Shown here: positions 16,376 through 24,900 of the stretch, in pieces | How positions within the stretch are numbered: the first letter of the stretch is position 1 | Layout of the letters: the number at the start of each line of letters is the position of its first letter | From: Caldimonas tepidiphila | GTDB lineage: Bacteria > Pseudomonadota > Gammaproteobacteria > Burkholderiales > Burkholderiaceae_C | Direction of reading: 5' to 3' | Length of the DNA stretch: 51,295 bases | NCBI RefSeq assembly: GCF_003569765.1 | Contig: NZ_KZ983962.1 | Coordinates: forward strand, 226 to 51,520 | The notes under the pieces: model-generated | Databases searched by the model: none | Told to the model about the DNA's origin: nothing | Seen by the model: only the letters and a program-made list of their open reading frames with translations | Made by a program: the position numbers and the translations under genes

Positions 16376-17095
16376 ATGTCACCCTCCCCACCGGCCGAGC
16401 CGGCCGCGCGCTACGCCTTCTACTTCGCCCCCGAGCCCGGGCACCCGCTGTGGGAGGCCGGCTGCACCTGGCTGCTGCGCGACCCCTCGCGGCCCGAGCG
16501 GCGCTTCGCCGAGGACGGCGTGCCGCAGCGCGACTGGATCGAGGCGCCGCGCCGCTACGGCTTCCACGCCACGCTGAAGGCGCCGATGCGGCTGCGCGAC
16601 CCGGCGGCGCGCGGCGCGCTGGTGCAGGCCGCCGCGCGGCTGGCGCGCGCGCACATGCCCTTTCGCGTGCCGGCGCTGGGCATCGCGCTGCACCGCGGCT
16701 TCCTCGCACTGCAGCCGCTGGCGCCGCTGTCGCGCCACCACCCGCTGCACCGGCTCGCCGACGGCGTGGTCACCGGGCTCGACGCCTTCCGCGCGCCGCC
16801 GAGCCCCGAGGAGCGGGCACGCCAGCAGGGCAAGGGCCTGGCGCCGCGCCAGCAGGCGCTGTTCGAGCGCTGGGGCTATCCCTGGGTGCTCGACGCCTGG
16901 CGCTTCCACATCACGCTGAGCGATGAGCTGCCGCCGCAGCAGCTCGGCGTGCACGCGCGGCTGCGGCAGCTCGCGCGCGCGCATTTCGCCGCGGCGCTGG
17001 CCGAGCCGCTCGTCTGCCGTTCGCTGTGCCTGTTCGAGCAGGCCGCACCCGGCGAGCCCTTCGTGCTGAGCGAGCGACTGCCCTTCGGCGGCTGA
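16376..17095 (+). CDS. DUF1045 / 2H-phosphoesterase-like protein
   Basis: A 239-residue soluble protein of the DUF1045 family (the TIGR03223 type often encoded in phosphonate operons). Two H-x-T motifs, HATLKAP (near residue 63) and HITLSDEL (near 180), are the paired catalytic signature of 2H phosphoesterases, which act on cyclic or 2',3'-type phosphodiesters. It starts 52 bases after pobR on the same strand and may be cotranscribed. No phn gene is nearby, so this copy is an orphan and its substrate is unknown. Confidence 0.82.
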   Translation: MSPSPPAEPAARYAFYFAPEPGHPLWEAGCTWLLRDPSRPERRFAEDGVPQRDWIEAPRRYGFHATLKAPMRLRDPAARGALVQAAARLARAHMPFRVPALGIALHRGFLALQPLAPLSRHHPLHRLADGVVTGLDAFRAPPSPEERARQQGKGLAPRQQALFERWGYPWVLDAWRFHITLSDELPPQQLGVHARLRQLARAHFAAALAEPLVCRSLCLFEQAAPGEPFVLSERLPFGG

Positions 17096-17151
17096 GCGGC
17101 ACCCCTCGCCGATCCCCGCGGCGCCGGCGGGAGGCCTGTCAAGGAGCAAGG

Positions 17152-17310
17152 CTGGGGGTAAGTCTGGAACAACCGGAGGCTTATCCACAGGCCGGACCCT
17201 CCGCGGAAAGTTGTTGTATCCCCGGGACGGGGAAACAAACCCCTCCATGCACAGGTTTCGGGGGGGCGGAAACCCTTGGATGGCAACTCGAAAACTGACT
17301 TGTCCACAGG
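17152..17310. other. Cluster of DnaA-box-like words in a non-coding spacer
   Basis: TTATCCACA (17181-17189) is a perfect match to the strong DnaA box. It is the right arm of an imperfect inverted repeat: CTGGGGGTAAG (17152-17162) against CTTATCCACAG (17180-17190), 9 of 11 positions complementary. A second near-box TTGTCCACA lies at 17300-17308 and a weaker CATGCACA word at 17247-17254. All three are followed by GG. The spacer 17096-17628 (533 bases) has no credible gene on either strand and is visibly less GC rich than its surroundings. It is not beside dnaA, so a secondary DnaA-binding site is a possibility rather than an origin call. Confidence 0.35.
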
Positions 17311-17500
17311 AGGCTGGGGACAGCTACTACGACCACTACCTTGAAACTTGGAATCGTGGGTAGAGAAAGGAGGAAAACCCGGCGACGAAAAAATGCCGGC
17401 CCGCTCCCGGAAACACGGCTCCGCTTCGGAAGGAAGACGCGTCGGGCAGGCTACCGGCAAGGGCGCGAGCGGCTTCTCGGTGGCGTCGCGCACGAGCGCG

Positions 17501-17528
17501 CGTCCCTTCCCCTGGGAGGGAAGGGACG
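17501..17528. terminator. Eleven-base-pair hairpin in the spacer
   Basis: CGTCCCTTCCC (17501-17511) pairs perfectly with GGGAAGGGACG (17518-17528) around a CTGGGA loop. There is no T-run on either side. It lies about 100 bases beyond the 3' end of the leftward indolepyruvate oxidoreductase gene and 400 bases beyond the rightward DUF1045 gene. It could be a bidirectional terminator or mRNA-end structure. Confidence 0.45.
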
Positions 17529-17599
17529 GCGCTGAGGAAAGGGGGAGGGAGGGAATGAATCGGGGAGCGGGAGCCCGTCCCCTTGCGTCCCGGAGCGGC

Positions 17600-17623
17600 A
17601 GGCTGCGCCGGGCGGCGCAGCCT
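17600..17623 (-). terminator. Hairpin directly after the indolepyruvate oxidoreductase gene
   Basis: AGGCTGCGCC (17600-17609) pairs perfectly with GGCGCAGCCT (17614-17623) around a GGGC loop, five bases past the stop codon of the leftward gene. The ten-pair stem is typical of a transcript end in this GC range, though no T-run follows on the minus strand. Confidence 0.55.
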
Positions 17624-17628
17624 CGGCT

Positions 17629-20600
17629 TCAGGCCGCCGAGCGCTGGGTGCCCTGCTGACGCCAAGCGGCCATCAGGCGGGCCCACTTCTCGCGTGCCGG
17701 GCCGAGGTGGCGTGCCCGCACGTGGCCATAGCCGCGGATCTCCTCGGGCAGCCGCGCGATCTCGACCGCCTGCGCGAGGTTCTGCGCGGTCAGGCCCTGC
17801 AGCAGCTCCTCGACCGTCTCGCGGTACTCGCGGATCAGCGCCCGCTCGGAGCGCCGCTCCTCGGTGCGGCCGAAGGGGTCGAGCGCGGTGCCGCGCAGGC
17901 CCTTGAGCTTCGCGAGCAGCCGGAATCCGGTCAGCATCCACGGCCCGAAGCGCTGCTTGACCGGCTCGCCGCGCGCGTTCTTCCTGCCGAGCGCGGGCGG
18001 CGCGAGGTGGAAGGCGAGCTTGTAGTCGCCCTCGAACTGCGCGGCGACCTTGTCATGGAAGCTCCGGTCCGTGTGCAGCCGAGCGACCTCGTACTCGTCC
18101 TTGTAGGCCATCAGCTTCGACAGGTACTGCGCGACCGCCTCGGTGAGCCTCGTGGAGCCGAGCGGCGCCTCGGCCGCGCGCACCTTGTCGACGAAGGCGC
18201 GGTACTCGGCCGCGTAGGCGGCGTTCTGGTAGCCGGTGAGGAATTCGACGCGGCGCTCGACGAGCTCGTCGAGCGTGGTGGCGGGCTTGCGGTGGAACTG
18301 CACCACCTGCGCCGGCGCGACGAGCGCCTGCACGCTCTTGAGGTCGTGCGCGGCGCGGCGGCCCCACTCGAAGGCGGCGCGGTTGTTCTCGACCTGCACG
18401 CCGTTGAGCTCGATCGCGCGCATCAGCGCCGCGCGCGTCAGCGGCACCCAGCCGCGCTGCCAGGCGTAGCCGAGCATCATCGGGTTGGCGTAGATCGCGT
18501 CGCCGAGCAGCGCGGTCGCGAGCCGGTCGGCGTCGAAGCGGCCGACGTTCCCGCCGCCGACCGACTGCTCGATCACCTGCTCGCACTGCCCGCCCGGGTG
18601 CTGCCAGTCGGGGTTGCCGACGAAGGCGGCGGTTGGCGACGCGTGCACGTTGAGCGCGACGTGCGTGCGGCCCTCGCTCATCAGTGCGAGCGTGGCCTTG
18701 CCGGCGGCGACGATCGGGTCGCAGCCGATCACGAGGTCGGCCTCGGCCGTTGGCACGCGCGTGGTCAGGATCGCCTCGGGGCGGTTGGCGATCTGGATGT
18801 GGCTCCAGGTGCTGCCGCCCTTCTGCGCGAGACCCGCCGCGTCCTGCGTGACGATGCCCTTGCCCTCGAGGTGCGCGGCCATGCCGAGCAGCTGGCCGAT
18901 GGTGATCACGCCGGTGCCGCCGACGCCGGCGACGACGATGCCCCAGGGCTCCTCGGCGAGCGGCAGCGTCGGCTCGGGCAGCTCGGCCAGCGCGAAGGGG
19001 TCGTGGCGCCGGTCCTCCTTCTTCGGCTTCCTCAACGCGCCGCCCTCGACGGTGACGAAGCTCGGGCAGAAGCCCTTCAGGCAGGAGAAGTCCTTGTTGC
19101 AGCTGCTCTGGTTGATGCGGCGCTTGCGGCCGAACTCGGTTTCCACCGGCTCGACGCTCAGGCAGTTGCTCTGTACCGAGCAGTCGCCGCAGCCCTCGCA
19201 GACCATCTCGTTGATGACCACGCGCTGATCCGGCTCGGCCATCGTGCCGCGCTTGCGGCGCCGGCGCTTCTCGGTGGCGCAGGTCTGGTCGTAGATCAGG
19301 ATGGTGCAGCCGGGGATCTCGCGCAGCTCCTTCTGGATCGCGTCGAGCTCGTCGCGGTGGTGCACCGTGACGCCGGGCGCGAGCCCCTGCGCGCCCTCGT
19401 ACTTCTGCGGCTCGTCGCTGACGACGACGATCTTCCTCGCACCCTCGGCCTCGAGCTCGCGCGTCATCTGCGCGACGTCGAGCTGCCCGTCCACCGGCTG
19501 GCCGCCCGTCATCGCCACCGCGCCGTTGAAGAGGATCTTGTAGGTGATGTTCACGCCCGCGGCGATGCTCTGGCGCACCGCGAGCAGCCCCGAGTGGTAG
19601 TAGGTGCCGTCGCCGAGGTTGGCGAAGATGTGCTGGTCGGTCGTGAACGGCGCCTGCCCGACCCAGGGCACGCCCTCGCCGCCCATCTGCGTGAAGGTGA
19701 AGGTCTGGCGGTCCATCCACACCGTCATGTAGTGGCAGCCGATGCCCGCGACCGCGCGCGAGCCCTCGGGCACGCGGGTGCTGGTGTTGTGCGGGCAGCC
19801 GCTGCAGAACCAGGGCGCGCGGTCGGTGACGACCGAGGGCGCCTGCTGCGCGCGCTCCTTCGCGTCGATCACCGCGAGCCGCGCGGCGATGCGCGCGCGG
19901 TGGTCGGCGTCGAGCCGCGCGAGCATGCCGAGCTTCTCGAGCCGCTGCGCGATGGCGCGCGCGATCAGCGCCGGGTTCAGGTCGGCCTTGGCGCGCAGCA
20001 GCCAGTTCTGCGCCGGGTTGGGCATCGACCACTCGCCGCCGCTGTGGTCGCCCTCGGGCTCGCTGAACTTGCCCAGCACGTTCGGGCGCACGTCCTCGCG
20101 CCAGTTGTAGAGCTCCTCCTTGAGCTGGTACTCGATGACCTGGCGCTTCTCCTCGACGACGAGGATCTCCTCGAGCCCGGTGGCGAACTCGCGCGTGATG
20201 CTGGCCTCGAGCGGCCAGACCACGCCGACCTTGTGCAGCCGGATGCCGAGCGCGCGGCAGAGATCGTCGTCGATGCCGAGGTCGTGCAGCGCCTGGCGCA
20301 TGTCGTTCCAGGCCTTGCCGCTGGCGATGATGCCGAGCCGCGCGTTGGGCGAGTCGACCACGGTGCGGTTGAGGCGGTTGGCGCGCACGTAGGCGAGCGC
20401 CGCATACCACTTGTAGTCCATCAGCCGCGCTTCCTGCTCCAGCGGCGGGTCGGGCCAGCGGATGTGCAGCCCGCCCTCGGGCATCTGGAAGTCCTCGGGC
20501 AGCACGATCTCGACGCGGTCGGGGTCGACGCTGATGCTCGACGACGATTCGACGATCTCCTGGATCGTCTTCATGCCGCACCACAGCCCCGAGAAGCGGC

Positions 20601-21201
20601 TCATCGCGATGCCGTGCAGCCCGAGGTCGAGAATCTCCTGCACGCTCGCCGGGAAGAACACCGGCAGCCCGCAGGCCTTGAAGATGTGGTCGCTCTGGTG
20701 CGCGGCGGTGGAGCTCTTGGCGACGTGGTCGTCGCCGGCGATCGCGAGCACGCCGCCGTGGCGCGCGGTGCCGGCCATGTTGGCGTGCTTGAACACGTCC
20801 GAGCAGCGGTCCACGCCCGGGCCCTTGCCGTACCAGAGGCCGAACACGCCGTCGAACTTCCTCGACTGCGGGAACAGGTCGAGCTGCTGCGTGCCCCACA
20901 CGGCGGTGGCGGCGAGCTCCTCGTTGACGCCGGGCTGGAAGACGACGTTCTGCTTCGCGAGGTGCTTCTTCGCCTGCCACAGCGCCTGGTCGTAGCCGCC
21001 GAGCGGGCTGCCGCGGTAGCCGCTGACGAAGCCGGCGGTGTTGAGGCCCGCGAGCGCGTCGCGCTGGCGCTGCAGCATCGGCAGGCGCACCAGCGCCTGG
21101 ATGCCGCTCATGAAGGCGCGGCCGCCGGCCAGGGTGTACTTGTCCTCGAGCGTGACGCTCTCGAGGGCGCGGCGGATCGAGTCGGGGAGGGGGGCGTTCA
21201 T
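17629..21201 (-). CDS. Indolepyruvate ferredoxin oxidoreductase, fused alpha-beta type
   Basis: A 1190-residue thiamine-diphosphate, iron-sulfur enzyme. It oxidatively decarboxylates aryl or branched 2-oxo acids (indolepyruvate, phenylpyruvate) to acyl-CoA and reduces an electron carrier. The N-terminal thiamine-binding part opens GGRAFMSGIQALVRLP. CSGCPHNTSTRVPEG (about 460-475) and a ferredoxin-like cysteine cluster (about 665-705, VCEGCGDCSVQSNC and SCNKDFSCLKGFCPS) ligate clusters. The gamma-type domain starts at VVAGVGGTGVITIGQLLG (about 750). Single-chain enzymes of this size are usual in betaproteobacteria. The ATG at 21201 follows GGAAG, and a promoter is predicted at 21287-21315. The adjacent cellulose operon is on the same strand but 255 bases away, so probably a separate unit. 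Confidence 0.9.
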   Translation of the reverse strand: MNAPLPDSIRRALESVTLEDKYTLAGGRAFMSGIQALVRLPMLQRQRDALAGLNTAGFVSGYRGSPLGGYDQALWQAKKHLAKQNVVFQPGVNEELAATAVWGTQQLDLFPQSRKFDGVFGLWYGKGPGVDRCSDVFKHANMAGTARHGGVLAIAGDDHVAKSSTAAHQSDHIFKACGLPVFFPASVQEILDLGLHGIAMSRFSGLWCGMKTIQEIVESSSSISVDPDRVEIVLPEDFQMPEGGLHIRWPDPPLEQEARLMDYKWYAALAYVRANRLNRTVVDSPNARLGIIASGKAWNDMRQALHDLGIDDDLCRALGIRLHKVGVVWPLEASITREFATGLEEILVVEEKRQVIEYQLKEELYNWREDVRPNVLGKFSEPEGDHSGGEWSMPNPAQNWLLRAKADLNPALIARAIAQRLEKLGMLARLDADHRARIAARLAVIDAKERAQQAPSVVTDRAPWFCSGCPHNTSTRVPEGSRAVAGIGCHYMTVWMDRQTFTFTQMGGEGVPWVGQAPFTTDQHIFANLGDGTYYHSGLLAVRQSIAAGVNITYKILFNGAVAMTGGQPVDGQLDVAQMTRELEAEGARKIVVVSDEPQKYEGAQGLAPGVTVHHRDELDAIQKELREIPGCTILIYDQTCATEKRRRRKRGTMAEPDQRVVINEMVCEGCGDCSVQSNCLSVEPVETEFGRKRRINQSSCNKDFSCLKGFCPSFVTVEGGALRKPKKEDRRHDPFALAELPEPTLPLAEEPWGIVVAGVGGTGVITIGQLLGMAAHLEGKGIVTQDAAGLAQKGGSTWSHIQIANRPEAILTTRVPTAEADLVIGCDPIVAAGKATLALMSEGRTHVALNVHASPTAAFVGNPDWQHPGGQCEQVIEQSVGGGNVGRFDADRLATALLGDAIYANPMMLGYAWQRGWVPLTRAALMRAIELNGVQVENNRAAFEWGRRAAHDLKSVQALVAPAQVVQFHRKPATTLDELVERRVEFLTGYQNAAYAAEYRAFVDKVRAAEAPLGSTRLTEAVAQYLSKLMAYKDEYEVARLHTDRSFHDKVAAQFEGDYKLAFHLAPPALGRKNARGEPVKQRFGPWMLTGFRLLAKLKGLRGTALDPFGRTEERRSERALIREYRETVEELLQGLTAQNLAQAVEIARLPEEIRGYGHVRARHLGPAREKWARLMAAWRQQGTQRSAA

Positions 21202-21286
21202 TGCGGGACTTCCTTCGCAATCGGTGGCGGCGGGCAGCCGCGGCGCTCGTGACGCCGGGCCGCGCCCGCACGACGGGATGGAGTCC

Positions 21287-21315
21287 AGTGTAGGAATTCG
21301 CGCGCGGCATGTCCT
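21287..21315 (-). promoter_or_regulatory. Sigma-70-like promoter for the indolepyruvate oxidoreductase gene
   Basis: Read on the minus strand, AGGACA (21315-21310) and TACACT (21292-21287) are separated by exactly 17 bases, matching 4 and 4 of the 6 consensus positions. The start would fall near 21280, leaving a leader of about 80 bases before the ATG at 21201. Confidence 0.45.
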
Positions 21316-21456
21316 TGCTTTCGCTGCCTCGCGCGACGCCATTGCGGGAATAGGCTACCCCTCAGCCCTCCTTCCTGGAAAGGATCTGCTCGATTTGCCG
21401 TGTATTGAGGGAATACCCGCAGTTTCTCGGCGCCGCTGCCGCGCGCCGGCCGGGGC

Positions 21457-21912
21457 TCAGCGCCGCAGCTGGAACTCGAGGCTCAGGCCCTGAGGATCGC
21501 TGGCGCCCGGGTGCACCGCCAGCTCGCTGCCGGCACCGAGCTGGCCGAGCCAGGCCTGGTAGGCGCCTTGCAGGAAGGCGGCGCTCCAGGCGAGCGCCGG
21601 GGCGCCGAAGGCGGCGGCCAGGGGCGCGCACTGATGGCGGATGACGAGGCAGTCCTCGGTCTCCTCGACGGTGGCCCAACCCCAGTTCAGCCCCACCCAC
21701 ACCTCGCTGAGGGCCAGCTCCAGGTCGTCGAGCGTGTCGCAGCCGCGCAGCGGGTGCTCGCGGGCGAAGCGTTCGCCGACGCACTGCATCAGCGCGCGCA
21801 GCTCGACCGGGCCGAGCCGCTCCAGCAGCGTCTGGCCGAGCGTCGCCAGGAAGGAGCGCCACTGCAGGGCGCACTGCTGCTCGCTCAGGTATTCGACGAT
21901 GGACTCGTTCAT
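21457..21912 (-). CDS. bcsD: Cellulose synthesis protein BcsD
   Basis: A 151-residue soluble protein resembling BcsD/AxCeSD of Komagataeibacter, which is 156 residues long. It forms a periplasmic octameric ring that helps bundle glucan chains before export. The resemblance lies in the central segment LNWGWATVEETEDCLVIRH, matching the family's INWGY..L..-EE...R..H pattern, and in the late WSAAFLQGAYQAWLGQLG helix. It is the last gene of the bcs operon, 53 bases after bcsC. BcsD marks type I bcs operons; its presence suggests ordered fibril assembly. The start is ATG 21912; an in-frame extension upstream reads through bcsC in another frame and is not coding. Confidence 0.83.
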   Translation of the reverse strand: MNESIVEYLSEQQCALQWRSFLATLGQTLLERLGPVELRALMQCVGERFAREHPLRGCDTLDDLELALSEVWVGLNWGWATVEETEDCLVIRHQCAPLAAAFGAPALAWSAAFLQGAYQAWLGQLGAGSELAVHPGASDPQGLSLEFQLRR

Positions 21913-21965
21913 TCGGGGGCCTTTCTGTTTTCTTCGGCGGGGGGCTGCTGAGGGGGCGGGCGCCG

Positions 21966-24900
21966 TCAGGGGCGTGTCGTCAGGCTCGGCAGCGTGGCGG
22001 GCGGCGCGGCGGAGTCGCCGGACAGCGCGCCCGAGTAGCGCATGTAGACGCCCGCATTGAGCTGGCGGTAGTTGCGGGCGGAGTCGAAGCCGAGCACACC
22101 CCCGAGGTGGAGTTGCTGCGTCAGCTGGTACTCCGCGCGGCCGCTCACCCGGTAGGCGAGGCCGACCTTGGTCTGGCCTTCGTGGACCGCGGCGGGCTGC
22201 GTCGTCAGGCCGAGCCGGCCGGCGGTGCCCGCGGCGTTGACCGCGCGCGCCTGCCGCTGCGGGTCGGTGGGGAAGTAGTCGGCCGCGTCCTCGTGGAAGC
22301 CCTGCAGGCCGATCGCGCCGGCGATCTGGTAGCTCGTGGCGCCGCTGCGCAGCTTCCACTCCAGCGGTACGCTCAGCGACGCGAAGGACTGCGGGCTGAA
22401 GTAGCCGCCGTGGCCGTAGGTGTAGTGGCGCAGGTTGCGCTGGTAGCCGAGCAGCGTCAGGTTGATGCCGGCGAGCAGCGTTTCCGTCTCGCTCCCGAGC
22501 AGCCGGTAGTTCATGCCGGCGCCGCCCTCGATGCGGCGGTTGGAGGCCACCTGGCGGCCGTCGAGCGCGTCGAAGAGGCCCCAGCCGTAGAGCTGGTAGG
22601 GGCCGTCCTCGCGCGCGAGGTCGAGCCGCACGCCGCTGGCCATCACGCCCCCCCAGGACAGCCCGTAGCGGCGGTCCGTCATGCCGGCGATCGCGAGCAG
22701 GCTGTCGTCGAGCGGGCGGCGCGACAGGTTCAGCGTGTAGGCCAGGCCGCCGCCGGCCGGGCCCTGCCAGCGCAGCCCCGCGACCAGCTCCGCGTGCGGG
22801 AAGCCGAGCGGCGTGGTGCCGATCCTCGCCTGAAAGCCCGCGCGGTCGTAGACGAGGCCGAGGCCGACGCCGCTGGCGCTTTGCGAGCCCGCGCGGCCGC
22901 TGCCGCCGAGGCTCGCCTCGGGGCCGCCGCCGAAGCGGCTGGCGGTGTCGTACTGCGCCGAGGGCGTGCCGGCCTCGATCACGGTCGGCACCGCTTCCAG
23001 CGTCACGCGGCCGTTGCCGGCGCTGGTGCTCGCCGCGATCGGCAGCTTGAGCTCCGAGACGGCGCCGAGCCCGGGTTCGCCGGCGCGCTGGCGCAGCTCG
23101 CTGCCGATGCTGACGCTGGTGGCGCGTTCCTGCGCGAGTTGCGCGAGCTCGTCGCGCAGCGCCGTCCTGTGCGGCGCGGCGGCGGCCAGTGGCGCTCCCG
23201 CCGGTGAGGCCGGGTGCGCCGCCCAGGCGGGCGCGACCGCGCTCGCGACGGGTGCCGGGTCGGGAAGGCCGCCGGGTGCGGTGCGGGCGGGGCCGGCCGC
23301 CGGAACATCGGGACGGGCCTGCGAGGCGGCGCTCGCACGCTGCGGGGACATCGGCCGTTCGGCGGACGCTCCGCTGCGCGCCGGGAGCGGCGCCGCGGCA
23401 GCGGGGGCGGCGGGCGGCACCCCGCGGTAGTCGGCGGGGCTGCCGGTTCCCGGGGCACCGGCGGGCAGCATGGCGGCGGCCGGCAGCGAGGTGCGGGACG
23501 TGCCGGTGCGGCCCTGGAAGGGGTTGCTGCCGCGCACGGGGGCCGGTCCCGCAGCGGTGGCGGCAGCGGCGCCTGCGGTCGCCAGGCGCTGCGCCTCCTC
23601 GGCGGCGACGGCGGCCCGCAGGTACTGCTCGGCCTCGCGGGCCTGGCCACGGGCGCGGAACAGCCGCGCCGCGCCGGCGAGCAGCTGCGGGTCCTGCGGA
23701 CGGCTCTCCAGCCCGGTCAGGATCAGGTTCTGCGCGCGCTCGAGCTGGCGCGCGCCGAGCGCGGCACCGGCCGCGGCGAGCAGCAGCTCGTGGTCCTCGG
23801 GGGACTGCCGCAGCAGGGCGTCGTACAGCGCCAGCGCCTCGGCATGCTCGCCGGCGCCCGAGTGCAGGCGCGCCAGCGCACCGAGCGCGGCCGGGTCCGG
23901 CGGCTGCCCGGCCAGCAGCGGCGCGATCATCTCGTAGGCGCCCTCGAGGTTGCCGGCCTCGCGCAGCAGGTCGGCCTGCTGAACCAGGTAGGCGCTGCGC
24001 AGTCGCTCGTACTGCCCGCGCTGTGCCTCGTCGAGCGGCATCCCCTGCAGGCGGCGCATCAGCCCGGCGAGCTCGACATGCTGTCGCGCGGCGAGCAGCA
24101 GGCCCGCGTAGCGCAGCTGCAGCCCGGTCTCGGGCGTCGCGGACTGCGACATCAGGCGCCGCATCATGCCGAGCGCGCGCGGGGCGTCACCGAGGTCGGC
24201 ATGGGCGGTGGCGAGCGCGGTCTGCAGGTCGGCGTCGCCCTGCGCGTGCGGCTCGACCCGGGCGAGCAGCGAGCGCGCCGCCGCGGCCTGACCGCCCTGC
24301 GCGAGCGAGCGGACCCGTGCGAGCTGCTGCTGCACCCAGGCGCGGGTGTAGAGCGCCGACATCTCGCGCGTGCGCTGCTCCGGGCGCACGCGTTCGAGCA
24401 TCTGCACGGCCTGCGCCCAGTCGCCCGTCTCCGCCGACAGCAGCGCGCTGGCGAACAGGGCCTCGGGCTGCGAGGGCTGCGTCAGCAGCAGCCCCTCCAC
24501 CAGGCTGCGTGCCTCGGGCAGCGCCTTGGCGCGCAGGTAGTTGCGCGTGAGGTCGAGGCGCACCCAGACATGGTCCGGGTCGGCCTGCAGCGCCTCCTCC
24601 AGCGCGGCGCGCGCCGTCGCCGCGTCGCCGCGCTGCTCGGCGGCCGTGGCGTCGCGGCGCAGCTGCTCGGCGCGCAGGCGGCCGAGCGGGGCGAGCTGCG
24701 CGCGCTGCGGCGGCGGCACGCTCGCGGCGAGCGCGAGCGCCTCGCCGGCGCGCTCCTGGCGCGCCAGCAGCCCGATCAGGCCCTGCAGCGCCGGCGCGTC
24801 GCCGGGGTGCAGCGCGAGCACCTTGCGGTACTGCGCCTCGGCTTCCGGCGCGCGGTCGAGCTCGGCCAGCACGTCGGCGAGCGCGCGCTGCGCCGCAGGC

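Noticed and set aside
17152-17310. Chromosomal replication origin
   Set aside because: Only one perfect DnaA box, no AT-rich unwinding region of the usual size, and no dnaA, dnaN, rpmH or gyrB nearby.
17707-21252. Long plus-strand open frame opposite the indolepyruvate oxidoreductase
   Set aside because: Composition is low-complexity and no motif is visible, while the minus strand has all expected cysteine and thiamine motifs.
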